The translations under genes were made by a program, and so were the position numbers. This document shows positions 1 to 10,215 of a stretch of DNA of 44,480 nt, piece after piece. The notes under the pieces are model-generated. The model ran no database searches. It worked only from the letters and a program-made list of their open reading frames with translations, and was not told where the DNA came from. Source of the DNA: JBFKPQ01 sp041628225 (lineage in GTDB: Bacteria; Actinomycetota; Acidimicrobiia; Spongiisociales; JAENVV01); assembly GCA_041628225.1 (NCBI GenBank), contig JBFKPQ010000003.1, positions 1 through 44,480 of the forward strand. The letters are read 5' to 3'. How positions within the stretch are numbered: position 1 is the first letter of the stretch; each line of letters opens with the position of its first letter.

Positions 1-384
1 GACGCGATCCGGTCACAGGTCCGTACGCCCTTCGATCGTCTCCTGACGATCACGCAGACCTTCGGGTTGGCACGGGGCCTCCTCCAGGCGGTCGAGGCGA
101 TGTTGCCTGCCCAACAGTTCATTCCGTTCGCGCCACCCAACCCGGCGGGCTATCCGTCGGGATCGGCCCTCTTGGGCCCGCACGCCCTGGTGCACGGATT
201 CGACCTCACCTCGATCGTCCGCGCCGAGGAAGCCGGAGAGCTCGACCCGACTGGCTCGGCCCATCTGCGCCGGTTGGGCGTGCGGGACGTGTCAGAGCCC
301 ACCCGTGCTGCGATTGCCGGCGCGAAGTCGCCCGCATCTCAGCTCGCCCTCGCCATCAATGCTCCGGAGATGTTGCTGCAATGA
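1..384 (+). CDS. DUF1800 family protein, C-terminal part (cut by window edge)
   Basis: The frame is open from base 1 to a TGA at 382-384, so the start lies outside the window. The visible 127 residues contain a PPNPAGYPSG stretch like the conserved C-terminal Pro/Gly-rich segment of DUF1800 proteins, and end without a domain after it. DUF1800 genes are usually followed by a DUF1501 gene, and that is the case here: the stop overlaps the next ATG as ATGA at 381-384, which implies translational coupling. The biochemical role of DUF1800 proteins is not established; they are usually exported together with the DUF1501 partner. The family call rests on a short tail plus the partner gene. Confidence 0.68.
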   Translation, partial: DAIRSQVRTPFDRLLTITQTFGLARGLLQAVEAMLPAQQFIPFAPPNPAGYPSGSALLGPHALVHGFDLTSIVRAEEAGELDPTGSAHLRRLGVRDVSEPTRAAIAGAKSPASQLALAINAPEMLLQ

Positions 385-1646
385 CCGAACGATGTGATCT
401 CCTCAGCCGCCGCCGTTTCCTGATCGGAGCCGGCGCCGTCTCGGCCACCGTCGTGGCCGGTGGCTACGCCTTACAGGTGTTCGCCCGTGATCCGGCCGCT
501 CCGGTGCCGGAACTCGTCGTGCCCACGTCGATCGCGGCGGGGGCTCCGACGAATCGGACGCTGGTGGTCGTCGAGTTGGGAGGCGGCAACGACGGGCTGT
601 CGATGGTCGTGCCACACGCCACCGACGCCTATCACGACCTTCGGCGCGCCACGGCGGTCGCCGAACCCCTCGACCTGGACGGTTCGGTCGGCGTCCACCC
701 CAACCTGACGACGGTGGCCGACCTGTATGGGGCGGGCCAGGTCGCCGTCGTCGAAGGGGTGGGATACCCGGACTCGGACCTGTCGCATTTCGTGTCGATG
801 GCTACGTGGTGGACCGCCTCACCAGGATTGGATCTGCACACGGGCTGGCTCGGCAGGTATCTGGACCACGCGGTCGGCTACGACCACCCGCTCGCCGGAA
901 TCACCATCGGTCCCGGTCCGTCGCAGGCGATGTCGGGCGCAGCGTCGTTCGCGGTGGCCATCGAAGACGTTTCCGGACTGCAGCCGCGGGTGCCGGACTG
1001 GATGGACGATCCCGACGAACTCATGTCGGCGTGGGCGGGCATGGTCCCCACGACACCCGCGCCGGGGCTGCTCGGGGAGGTCCACCGGACGATCGCCCAA
1101 ACGACGGCGGCCCGCGAACAAGTCAACGCCCGATTGGGAGGCGGCGATCGCGACCGGCCGCGAGGCCGCCAGATGGCGGCTCAACTCGACTTGGCGGCCC
1201 AGCTGATCGTGTCTGGCGTTGCTCCGCAGGTGCTGTACGTCCACGGTGTCGGCGACTTCGACACGCACGAGAACCAACCCAACCGCCACGCCGCGCTCAT
1301 GGAAGATCTCAATGCCGGGTTGGCCACGTTCTTCGAGCGCGTGAACGAGGCCGGCAAGGCCGACGACGTGATGGTCTTGACGGCGTCGGAGTTTGGTCGC
1401 CGCGCCCGAGACAACGGCTCGGGCACCGACCACGGAACGGCGTCGACCCACCTGCTGATCGGGCCATCGGTCTCGGGCGGCCGGTATGGCGAAGCACCGT
1501 CGCTGCTCGCTACTGACCCGGCCGGCAATGTCACACCGACCGTCGATTTTCGCTCGGTCTACGCCACCGTCCTCGACGAATGGCTGGAAGCCGACGCCGA
1601 CGAGATCCTCGGAGCGAACTTCGAACGGCTCGGTGCCATCAGCTGA
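381..1646 (+). CDS. DUF1501 family exported protein (Tat signal)
   Basis: This 421-residue protein begins with a twin-arginine signal: SRRRFLIGA at about residues 9-17, followed by a hydrophobic stretch ending near AGGYA. The mature part has the DUF1501 pattern: an early VVVELGGGNDGLSMVVP segment (residues 61-77), DSDLSHF, and a late TASEFGRRARDNGSGTDHG segment. DUF1501 proteins belong to the sulfatase/alkaline-phosphatase-like fold, but their substrate is unknown. It is coupled to the upstream DUF1800 gene by an ATGA overlap. Export as a folded protein by Tat is inferred from the signal. No neighbour points to a specific pathway. Confidence 0.88.
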   Translation: MTERCDLLSRRRFLIGAGAVSATVVAGGYALQVFARDPAAPVPELVVPTSIAAGAPTNRTLVVVELGGGNDGLSMVVPHATDAYHDLRRATAVAEPLDLDGSVGVHPNLTTVADLYGAGQVAVVEGVGYPDSDLSHFVSMATWWTASPGLDLHTGWLGRYLDHAVGYDHPLAGITIGPGPSQAMSGAASFAVAIEDVSGLQPRVPDWMDDPDELMSAWAGMVPTTPAPGLLGEVHRTIAQTTAAREQVNARLGGGDRDRPRGRQMAAQLDLAAQLIVSGVAPQVLYVHGVGDFDTHENQPNRHAALMEDLNAGLATFFERVNEAGKADDVMVLTASEFGRRARDNGSGTDHGTASTHLLIGPSVSGGRYGEAPSLLATDPAGNVTPTVDFRSVYATVLDEWLEADADEILGANFERLGAIS

Positions 1647-1707
1647 GCTGGTGGCGGGCCATCCCCGCCAACCCCCGCTCCCGGCCTGACGGCACTCTGC
1701 AGTCGCC

Positions 1708-1861
1708 TACCGGCCTTTCCGCCGGTACGTCCCCCTCCGAAGGTGGGGGAAGGCATCGCCGCGATGGTCCCCCGCTGTGGCGGGGGAACGTACCGCCGCC
1801 CAACAGGCGGGGTGAACAACGAAGTGGGGGAACGCGAGGGATGGGGGCACTTCGTGAACGC
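1708..1861. repeat. Cluster of intergenic hairpins between convergent genes
   Basis: The 251-bp gap between the DUF1501 gene and the facing cyclase gene contains no plausible gene but several stems. These are TACCGGC/GCCGGTA (1708-1714 with 1721-1727), TCCCCC/GGGGGA (1730-1735 with 1745-1750), CATCGC-C-GCGATG (about 1754-1766), TCCCCCGC/GCGGGGGA with a TGTG loop (1768-1775 with 1780-1787), and ACGAAGTG/CACTTCGT (about 1819-1856). The arms GGTACGT (1724-1730) and ACGTACC (1788-1794) can also pair over the whole block. It may be a bidirectional terminator or a REP-like element; the sequence does not decide. Confidence 0.6.
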
Positions 1862-1897
1862 GCCTTCGTCTAGCAGTCGGCCAGAGCGGCGAACACA

Positions 1898-3229
1898 TCA
1901 TGATGCCGCTCGATACAGCAGCCACTCGCCCGGTACACCTTTGAGATCTCGGGCACCGATCGGTTCGAACTCGAGGCCCGAGCCGACCACCAGCGGCGGG
2001 ATCGACTGGCTCACCAACACCTCGTCGGTGCCCGCCTGCGCGGCGACCCGCGCCGCGATGTGGACGGCGATGCCACCGACGTCATCCCCTCGCTGCTCGA
2101 CTTCCCCGGTGTGAATGCCGATGCGGACGTGGACGCCCATCGCCGCCACGGCCTCCGTGATGGCTCGTCCGCAACGGATGGCACGGGCCGGCCCGTCGAA
2201 CACGGCCATGAACCCGTCGCCAGTGTGTTTCACCTCCAGACCGCCGTGCCGCTCCAATTCGCGCCTGATCAGTTGGTCGTGACGCGCGAGGGTGTCGATC
2301 CATTGCCGATCCCCGGTTGTCGCTGCGGTCATCGTCGAGTCGACGATGTCACTGAACATGATCGTGGCGAGCCGGCGGTCGGGCGCGGCGGACTCACGGG
2401 CCCCGGTCACGAACTCCTCTATCTCGGCGGCCACCCGATCGCCGACCTCTTCGGAATACGGGAAGTGGTCGCCGGTTTCGAGTTCGAGGAGCCGCGCTCC
2501 AGGGATCCTGTCGGCCATGTACCGGGCGTGGTCGATGGGTATCCACCGGTCGTGGATGCCGTGCATGATCAGTGCCGGCGCGTGCACGAGCGGCAGGGCC
2601 TCACTGATATCGGCGGCGGCGTTCTGTTCGGCCTGGAGCCGGAATTGGCCGGGCGTCATCGACTGTCGGAAATAGCGCTGCCAGAAGGCCCGCCGAGCCG
2701 GGTCGACCAGAACGCTGGGCACGACGAGCGACATGAGCCGCTCCGTGTCCCACGATTCATCGAGGTCGTCCAGGAATCGGGCGAAGGTCTCGGCAGGCAG
2801 GCCCTGCGGATAGTCGGGCGCTCGCAGGAGGCGGGCGTACCCGCTGAACATGACGATCCCCCGCACGCGGGTGGGGTCGGTCGACGCCATGAGGGCGGCG
2901 AGCGTACTTCCTTCGGAGATCCCGAAGAAGACCGCCTCTTCGGATCCCGCGGCGTCGAGCACCGCCCGGCAGTCGTCGAGCCGCTCTTCGAACGTCATGT
3001 CGCCACCCGGGATGGGATCAGACATACCGACACCGAGTTTGTCGTAGTGGATGAGCCGCGTGAAGCCCGACAGCCGGCGGAGGAAGCGAGCCGCTCCCGG
3101 ATCGTCCCAGATCATGTCGACGTTCGAGATGAGGGCTCCGAAGACGACGAGGTCGACCGGCCCGTCACCCACCACCTGATAGGCGAGGTGAGCGCCGCGC
3201 GAACGGGCATACCGGGTCTCCGGGACCAT
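1898..3229 (-). CDS. Alpha/beta hydrolase fused to class III adenylate/guanylate cyclase
   Basis: A 443-residue two-domain protein. Residues 1-270 form an alpha/beta hydrolase with an apparently complete triad: nucleophile elbow GISEG (Ser105), Asp227 in HGIHDRW and His255 in TGDHF. Residues 285-443 form a class III nucleotide cyclase domain: first metal Asp294 in FSDIVDST, Lys334 and second metal Asp338 in VKHTGDGF, Arg394 in VHIAARV. A His (390) stands where many cyclases have the transition-state Asn. The expected product is cAMP (or cGMP) made in the cytoplasm in response to something sensed by the hydrolase domain. Such fusions are common in mycobacteria. A -10 hexamer six bases before the ATG suggests a leaderless mRNA. 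A second, degenerate fusion lies at 11144-12484. Confidence 0.88.
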   Translation of the reverse strand: MVPETRYARSRGAHLAYQVVGDGPVDLVVFGALISNVDMIWDDPGAARFLRRLSGFTRLIHYDKLGVGMSDPIPGGDMTFEERLDDCRAVLDAAGSEEAVFFGISEGSTLAALMASTDPTRVRGIVMFSGYARLLRAPDYPQGLPAETFARFLDDLDESWDTERLMSLVVPSVLVDPARRAFWQRYFRQSMTPGQFRLQAEQNAAADISEALPLVHAPALIMHGIHDRWIPIDHARYMADRIPGARLLELETGDHFPYSEEVGDRVAAEIEEFVTGARESAAPDRRLATIMFSDIVDSTMTAATTGDRQWIDTLARHDQLIRRELERHGGLEVKHTGDGFMAVFDGPARAIRCGRAITEAVAAMGVHVRIGIHTGEVEQRGDDVGGIAVHIAARVAAQAGTDEVLVSQSIPPLVVGSGLEFEPIGARDLKGVPGEWLLYRAAS

Positions 3230-3235
3230 CCGATG

Positions 3236-3241
3236 AAGCTA
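3236..3241 (-). promoter_or_regulatory. -10 element (TAGCTT), leaderless promoter of hydrolase-cyclase gene
   Basis: On the minus strand TAGCTT is followed by exactly six bases and then the ATG at 3229, which puts the expected transcription start on the start codon. No Shine-Dalgarno sequence is seen. Confidence 0.4.
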
Positions 3242-3292
3242 CTCGTCGGCCATGGTGAGCTGCGCCGAGTCCTCCCGGCGCGGTGCGACCTC

Positions 3293-3838
3293 CTAACTGC
3301 CTGAACGGTCGTAGGCGACGACGCCGTTGAACCAGAATCGGGCTCCGCCGTCCGGCAGACCGAACAGTGCGGCCCCGTCCGGAATGTCACCCACGCCGGA
3401 CAACCCACCACTACCGCTGGCGAACTCGAACCGTCCCGTCCCACCCGTCACCTCCCACGATCCCTCGACGAGGAATCCGTCAAAGGCGGGAGGCGTTCCG
3501 ACGGCCTCACTGGTCGTCGTTTGCGCGACAGTGAGTTCGTCACCGTTGGCGGCGGTGAACACGGTGATGCCAGACGAGACGAAGCGGCCCGTCGATGGAT
3601 CGATGGTCGTGCACTGGGTCAAGGAGTAGCTCATGTTGCCGAGGTGCGACATCTTGCCGGTGCCGCTACTCGAGAACTCCCACAGCGCCGTGCCAGGCTC
3701 GCATCCTGGAGCAGCGAAGTCGATCGAGTGGAAGCCGTCCACGACACCTTTGATGGGACCTTCGTGGGCGGCGCTCGCCGGCACCGCCAACGCCATGAAC
3801 ACGGAGACGACGACAAACATGCGGACGATGTTGCGCAT
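3293..3838 (-). CDS. Small secreted protein of unknown function
   Basis: The chosen ATG at 3838 is preceded by a GGGAGGG ribosome-binding site about six bases upstream; a longer frame to 3898 lacks this support. The 181-residue product starts MRNIVRM, followed by a hydrophobic core and an ASA cleavage site (VPASAAHEG), a clear Sec signal peptide. The mature chain is rich in Gly, Ser and Thr with short beta-prone repeats (FEFASGSGGLSG near the C-terminus), and has two Cys residues (in APGCEPG and LTQCTT) that could form a disulfide. I do not recognise a family; a small secreted beta-barrel is possible. Confidence 0.72.
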   Translation of the reverse strand: MRNIVRMFVVVSVFMALAVPASAAHEGPIKGVVDGFHSIDFAAPGCEPGTALWEFSSSGTGKMSHLGNMSYSLTQCTTIDPSTGRFVSSGITVFTAANGDELTVAQTTTSEAVGTPPAFDGFLVEGSWEVTGGTGRFEFASGSGGLSGVGDIPDGAALFGLPDGGARFWFNGVVAYDRSGS

Positions 3839-3976
3839 GATGACCCTCCCTGGTCTGGTGCGAAGCCTGACAACGCCGACGGCGCCGGATTCACACAATC
3901 ACCCTCTACGTACGCCCAGCCGATGAGCGTGGACAGGACCCAAAGTCCCGACCTGCCGGCCCGAGGCCGGGCCGCC

Positions 3977-3982
3977 TAGCCT
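3977..3982 (+). promoter_or_regulatory. -10 element (TAGCCT), leaderless promoter
   Basis: TAGCCT lies seven bases before the ATG at 3990 of the DUF885 gene, with no Shine-Dalgarno sequence between them. Confidence 0.45.
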
Positions 3983-3989
3983 GGCGGCC

Positions 3990-5633
3990 ATGACCGAAGC
4001 GCAACACCTCGCGGACGAATACTGGGAGTTCCGGCTCCGCACCGACATCCTGTTCGCCCTCGTCCGGGGCGAATTGTCTCATCTGGAAGCGTGGCCCGAC
4101 TTCTCGCCGGCGGGCGCCATCGCCGCCGTGGCCGAATACGAACGGTTCGTCGCCAAGGCCCGGGCCGTCGAAGCAGATTCCCTCTCCGACCGCGCCCTCG
4201 CCGAGACGATCGCGGCAGCCGCCTCAGTCGACAGTGTCAGCACCGTCGCGCAAGCCGAAACGATGGCACCCAACCTGCAAGTCGGTTTGTTGACGTGGCT
4301 GCTCCCCGCCCTGACGGTGCAGCCGCTGGTGACGGCCGACCACGGGGAACGCTTTCTTCAGAAGCTGGCCGCCTTCCCGGGGTTCATCGACCAGATCACC
4401 GAGCGTCTCCGTTACGGCGCCGCGTCAGGGAGGGCGCCGCTCGCCTCGCACGTCCGCCAGACCATCACCAAGCTCAGCGAGATGCTCGCCGCCGAGGAGA
4501 ACCCGTTCACCCGCCAACCGGCGCCGACTCACCTCGACAAAGCGGCGGCGGGCCGGTGGCGGTCTGCGCTCGGCAAAGCGGTCGTCGAACACGTCATGCC
4601 CGCCCTGCGAACGTACCGCGACACACTCGAGACGGAGAGCCTGCCCGCCGGCCGCCCCGATGACCAGGCCGGGCTCGTGCATCTCGAAGGCGGAGTGGAG
4701 CTGTATGGACGGCTGGTGCGCGCTCACACCACACTCGACGTCACCCCCAAACAGGTGCACGACATCGGACTCGAACAGGTGGAACGCCTCGAGGCCGAGT
4801 ACCGGCAACTGGCCGGTCCGTTGCTCGGGACCGACGACAACGCCGAGATCTACCGGCGCCTCCGCGAAGATCCCGAGCTGCACTACCACGACGTGGATCG
4901 GCTCATCGCCGACGCAACGGCGGCATTCCGGAAGGCGCAGGCAGCCATGGGCGAATGGTTCGGGCGCCTACCGCAGGCCGACTGTGAGGTGCGGCCCACC
5001 GACGTGGGTCCATTGGCGTTCTACCGGCCGCCGTCGAAGGACGGCACCCGTCCCGGATACTTCTTCTTCAACGTATCGAACCCTTCGTCATGGTCGACGT
5101 TCGGGGTGCCGGCGATTGCCTACCACGAGGGCATTCCCGGCCATCATCTGCAGTTGGCGCTCGGCATCGAAAACGAGGAGGTCCACGCGCTGCATCGGAC
5201 CTTGTATCTGGCGGGTTTCAGCGAGGGGTGGGGTCTGTACACGGAGCGGTTGTCCGACGAGATGGGCCTGTACGAGGACGACTGGGAGCGGATCGGCATG
5301 CTGCTCGCCGACTCGATGCGGGCGTGCCGGCTGGTCGTGGACACCGGCCTACACGCGCTGGGATGGAGCCGCCAGCAGGCGATCGACTACATGGTGGCCC
5401 ACTCGCCGATGGCGGTGTCGGAGGTGGCGGACGAAATCGATCGGTACATCGCCCTGCCCGGCCAGGCGACGAGCTACATGATGGGTCGCATCGCGATCGA
5501 CCGGCTCCGCGCCGACACGGAAGCCCGCCTTGGTGACCGGTTCGATATCAAAGCGTTCCACGACGCAGTCCTCGGCAACGGCATGGTGCCCCTGTCGACC
5601 CTGCGCACCCTCGTGGAGGAACGGCTGAGCTGA
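3990..5633 (+). CDS. DUF885 family metallopeptidase-like protein
   Basis: This 547-residue protein carries the DUF885 hallmark YHEGIPGHHLQ (about residues 378-388), a zinc-binding HExxxHH-type motif, and a downstream GFSEGWGLYTERL segment that supplies a further acidic ligand. Around 500-600 residues is normal for the family. Many DUF885 members are exported, but no signal peptide is seen here, so a cytoplasmic peptidase is likely. Members are related to thermolysin-like and M32-type peptidases; the substrate is unknown. A small membrane protein gene and an S10 carboxypeptidase gene follow on the same strand, each with its own leaderless promoter, so this is a run of peptidase genes rather than one operon. 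Confidence 0.87.
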   Translation: MTEAQHLADEYWEFRLRTDILFALVRGELSHLEAWPDFSPAGAIAAVAEYERFVAKARAVEADSLSDRALAETIAAAASVDSVSTVAQAETMAPNLQVGLLTWLLPALTVQPLVTADHGERFLQKLAAFPGFIDQITERLRYGAASGRAPLASHVRQTITKLSEMLAAEENPFTRQPAPTHLDKAAAGRWRSALGKAVVEHVMPALRTYRDTLETESLPAGRPDDQAGLVHLEGGVELYGRLVRAHTTLDVTPKQVHDIGLEQVERLEAEYRQLAGPLLGTDDNAEIYRRLREDPELHYHDVDRLIADATAAFRKAQAAMGEWFGRLPQADCEVRPTDVGPLAFYRPPSKDGTRPGYFFFNVSNPSSWSTFGVPAIAYHEGIPGHHLQLALGIENEEVHALHRTLYLAGFSEGWGLYTERLSDEMGLYEDDWERIGMLLADSMRACRLVVDTGLHALGWSRQQAIDYMVAHSPMAVSEVADEIDRYIALPGQATSYMMGRIAIDRLRADTEARLGDRFDIKAFHDAVLGNGMVPLSTLRTLVEERLS

Positions 5634-5649
5634 CCTTCGCTCCTAGGGG

Positions 5650-5655
5650 TACGCT
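5650..5655 (+). promoter_or_regulatory. -10 element (TACGCT), leaderless promoter
   Basis: TACGCT is followed by six bases and the ATG at 5662; no Shine-Dalgarno sequence is visible. Confidence 0.4.
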
Positions 5656-5661
5656 CGACGT

Positions 5662-6087
5662 ATGTTCCTGGTGGCGAAGTGGCTCCACATCGCGATCGCC
5701 TCGGCATGGTTCGGACACAAGCTCCTCGTGCCGTCCGACCTGCGTCAGATCAGCGCCGCCACCCCCGAGTTCGCCCGCGCCTCCCTGCCCCGGATCGAAC
5801 GGACTGAACGCCTCGGCATCGCCACCGGATTGGGCACGCTCCTGAGCGGCCTCTGGCTGATGTTCCTCGTAGGTCGTGTGCGGCCGGCCATCTACCTCGG
5901 CGTCGTCTTTGTGCTCACGGCCGTTGCGGTGGGTGGCCTGGTGGCCCGCCCAGCCTCGATCCGGTTCCGTGAAGCAGTGGCGAACGCCGATCCCGAAGGT
6001 GCCGCCGCCGCGTCGCGCACCCTATCGACGGTCCTGATGATCGAAACGGGCCTGTGGTCCGGCGCGCTCCTGACCATGCTCCTCTGA
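5662..6087 (+). CDS. Small four-helix integral membrane protein (DUF2269/CopD-like)
   Basis: The 141-residue product has about four hydrophobic segments: residues 1-22, 53-72, 76-96 and 121-141. It starts MFLVAKWLHIAIASAWFGHKLL, with a His in helix 1 (KWLHI) and a second His after it (WFGHK). This resembles the short DUF2269/CopD-like membrane proteins, in which such a His may bind haem or metal. Function is not known. It stands between two peptidase genes on the same strand but has its own promoter. The family placement is a resemblance rather than a firm call. Confidence 0.7.
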   Translation: MFLVAKWLHIAIASAWFGHKLLVPSDLRQISAATPEFARASLPRIERTERLGIATGLGTLLSGLWLMFLVGRVRPAIYLGVVFVLTAVAVGGLVARPASIRFREAVANADPEGAAAASRTLSTVLMIETGLWSGALLTMLL

Positions 6088-6114
6088 CGGCCGATCACGC
6101 TCGGTGAGTACCGG

Positions 6115-6120
6115 TAGCCT
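6115..6120 (+). promoter_or_regulatory. -10 element (TAGCCT), leaderless promoter
   Basis: TAGCCT plus six bases leads directly to the ATG at 6127 of the S10 peptidase gene; same hexamer as upstream of the DUF885 gene. Confidence 0.45.
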
Positions 6121-6126
6121 GGTTCC

Positions 6127-7614
6127 ATGCCTGAAGACGCCACGACACCAGATACTCCCGAGCCTCACGAGTCGCCCGAGCACCACACCGAAGACACCGT
6201 CTCCACGAACCACACGATCGAGATAGGAGACGAGTCGATCGCCTACACGGCGACCGCCGGGCGGGTCTTGCTGCGGGACGACGACGGCACCAAGCGAGCC
6301 TCATTCTTCTTCACCGCCTATGTGAACGACGACACCGACCCGGCCGAGCGGCCCATCGTGTTCGCATTCAATGGCGGCCCCGGCTCGTCGTCGGTGTGGC
6401 TGCACTTCGGCCTGTTCGGCCCCAAGCGAGTGGCACTCGACGAAGAGGGCGCCGCCGTGTCTATCCCGGCCCGCCTCGTCGACAACGAACAATCGATCCT
6501 CGACCGCGCCGATGTCGTGTTCATCGACCCGGTCGGCACCGGTTTCAGTCGCGGCATCCCCGATGACGAATCCAAGGCGTTCCATCACTTCACCCGCGAC
6601 ATCGAGTCGGTGGGTGAGTTCATCCACCTGTACCTGTCCCGCCACAACCGCTGGGCCTCGCCCGTGTACCTCGCCGGGGAGTCGTACGGAACCACCCGGT
6701 CGGCCGCCCTCGGACTGCACCTCCTCGACCGCTATGGGCTGGCGCTCAGCGGCATGATGCTCATCTCGTCGGTGCTCGACTTCGCCACGGCACCGTTCGA
6801 CAAGAAGACCTTCACCTTCCCTCTCGGCGCCGACATCCCATACGTGCTGTTCCTTCCCACCTACGCGGCGGCCGCTTGGTACCACGGCGTCATTGCTCTC
6901 GAGCATCGGGACCGTCCGCTGCGGGAGTTCCTCGACGAGGTCGAGCAGTTCGCGATGACCGACTACTTGGTCGCCCTCCTGCAGGGTGACTGGCTGCCCG
7001 AAGACCGGTTCGCCGCCATCGCCGAGCGGGTCGCCGGATACACCGGACTGCCCGTCGACTACGTGACCCGGTACCGGCTCCGCATCGAGATCATGCGGTT
7101 CTGCAAGTCGCTGCTACGTGACCAGGCCAGGGTGGTGGGTCGACTCGACGCCCGCGTGACCGGCATCGAACGGTTCGCCGACGGCGACGCCATGGAGACC
7201 GACCCGTCCTACGACGTGATCCTCACGACGTACTCGGCCGCCGCCAACGACCACCTGCGCCGAACACTCGGGTACGCGAGCGACCTGCCGTACGAGATCC
7301 TGTCGTTCGATGTCAACCAGGCCTGGGATTACGAGGACTTCAAGAACGCCAAGGTCGACGTCGCCGACCACCTCCGCCAGGTGATGAGCCGCAATCCGCA
7401 CATGAAGGTGTTCGTCGCCAACGGCTATTACGACCTTGCCACGCCGTACTTCGCCACCGAACACACCTTCAGTCACCTCGGCCTCGACCCGGACCTGCGC
7501 ACCAACGTCGAGATGGGCTACTACGAGGCGGGCCACATGATGTACATCCACCGCCCGTCGCTCGAGCGACTCGCCGCCGACCTGCGCGGGTTCCTGGACG
7601 GGACAACCGGCTGA
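6127..7614 (+). CDS. Serine carboxypeptidase-like protein (peptidase S10)
   Basis: This 495-residue protein matches peptidase family S10. The oxyanion-hole stretch FNGGPGSSS is at residues 81-89, the nucleophile motif GESYGT at 184-189 (Ser186), the Asp in FVANGYYDLATPY, and the His in the C-terminal AGHMMYIH. S10 enzymes remove C-terminal residues from peptides in acidic compartments; bacterial members are less studied. The first ~30 residues are acidic and Pro/His/Thr-rich, with no signal peptide, so the enzyme is probably cytoplasmic. It ends 35 bp before the convergent argH gene; no clear terminator is seen in that gap. Confidence 0.92.
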   Translation: MPEDATTPDTPEPHESPEHHTEDTVSTNHTIEIGDESIAYTATAGRVLLRDDDGTKRASFFFTAYVNDDTDPAERPIVFAFNGGPGSSSVWLHFGLFGPKRVALDEEGAAVSIPARLVDNEQSILDRADVVFIDPVGTGFSRGIPDDESKAFHHFTRDIESVGEFIHLYLSRHNRWASPVYLAGESYGTTRSAALGLHLLDRYGLALSGMMLISSVLDFATAPFDKKTFTFPLGADIPYVLFLPTYAAAAWYHGVIALEHRDRPLREFLDEVEQFAMTDYLVALLQGDWLPEDRFAAIAERVAGYTGLPVDYVTRYRLRIEIMRFCKSLLRDQARVVGRLDARVTGIERFADGDAMETDPSYDVILTTYSAAANDHLRRTLGYASDLPYEILSFDVNQAWDYEDFKNAKVDVADHLRQVMSRNPHMKVFVANGYYDLATPYFATEHTFSHLGLDPDLRTNVEMGYYEAGHMMYIHRPSLERLAADLRGFLDGTTG

Positions 7615-7648
7615 CAGGTCCCAGCGACGTGAATCCTCTCGAGGCGAA

Positions 7649-9009
7649 TCAGGCCAGCCAATCCTTGAGGTTCTGACGGATGATCTCGATCTGGCGTTGG
7701 ACCTCTCGGAACGAGCCTCCTCCGGGCGTGATCCGGCGGGCCACCGAGTCGAGCGGGTCGGTGCGCGCCACGTCGTCAGGTTCGAAACGAGCGTCGACGG
7801 CCGCCAAGTCGTCGAGCGTCGCATCCGCCAGGTCGGCGCCGCGTTCGGCCATGGCGGCCACCAGTCGGCCGACCGCCTCGTGCGCCTCCCGGAACGGGAC
7901 TCCCCGTTCGACGAGCGCCTCCGCCATGTCGAGGGCCGTGACGCCCGCGGTAGGAGTGGGAGGGTGGAACCGCGCCGTGGCGAGCAGACCGCCGAGCGCC
8001 TCCAGCGAGCCGCCGAGCACGTCGTCGGCATGGAACACGATCCGCTTGTCCTCCTGGAAGTCGCGGTTGTAGGTCATCGGCACGCCCTTCTGCAGGGCCA
8101 GCATCGCCGTCACATCGCCGATCACCACCGCCGCCCGGCCTCGCACCAGCTCGGCGATGTCCGGGTTCTTCTTCTGCGGCATGGCCGACGACCCGGTCGC
8201 GAAGGCGTCGTCGAGTGTCAACCAACCGAACTCGGTCGACGCCCAGAGGATGACTTCTTCGGCCAGTCGGGAGAGGTGCACCATCGCCTGACCGCAGGCG
8301 AACACGTACTCGGCGATGACGTCGCGGGAGCCAACTGCGTCCATCGAGTTCACGAAGTGCCAGCGCCACCCGAGGCGGCGAGTCGACTCACCGGGGTCGA
8401 GCGGCAGCGAACTCCCGCCCGACGCACCCGCGCCGAGGGGCGAGACCTCTAGGCGACCGACCGCTCCTTCCAGGCGGGCCGCGTCACGGCGCAGCATCTC
8501 GGCGTAGGCGAGCAGGTGATGGGCGAGCGGCACCGCCTGCGCCTGTTGCAGATGGGTGTACGAAGGGACAACGGTTGCGCCGACCCGCTCCGCCTGGTCG
8601 ACCAACACCGAGACGAATCGCGCCAGCCTGGTGATCTGCTCACGGCCCGACCGAGCCAGGTACAAACGGACATCGAGAGCGATCTGATCGTTGCGGGAAC
8701 GGCCCGTGTGCAGCGCCTTGCCGTCGTCGCCGACGAGTTCGATGAGGCGCCGCTCCACGGCGGAGTGAACGTCCTCGTCGGCGTGCGAGAACTCGAATTC
8801 GCCTCGTTCGACCTCACCCTGGATGTGGACGAGTCCCTCCTCCAGACGATCCACGAGGTCGTCGTGCAGCACACCCTGAGAGCCGAGCATGCCGACGTGG
8901 GCCAGGGACCCACGGATGTCGTCGGCGAGCAGCCGTCGGTCGGCGTGGTCGACGGTGTACTCCCACAGCAGGCGGTCGGGGCCGGATTCGAACCGGCCAC
9001 TCCAGAGCG

Positions 9010-9013
<4 letters not shown>
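7649..9013 (-). CDS. argH: Argininosuccinate lyase
   Basis: Last step of arginine synthesis: argininosuccinate to arginine and fumarate. The 454-residue protein has the fumarase/aspartase superfamily signature GSSAMPQKKNP at residues 274-284 (catalytic Ser in the mobile loop), HTGRSRNDQ at 102-110 and THLQQAQ at 153-159. Length is normal. The ATG overlaps the argG stop (ATGA at 9010-9013), so it should be translated from the argR-argG-argH mRNA by coupling. It is the distal gene of that operon. Confidence 0.97.

Positions 9014-10211
<1,198 letters not shown>

Positions 10212-10215
<4 letters not shown>

Noticed and set aside
2060..3304. Long plus-strand open frame (414 codons) opposite the hydrolase-cyclase gene
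   Set aside because: It has no family similarity, while the minus strand shows clear domain motifs; high GC content opens antisense frames.
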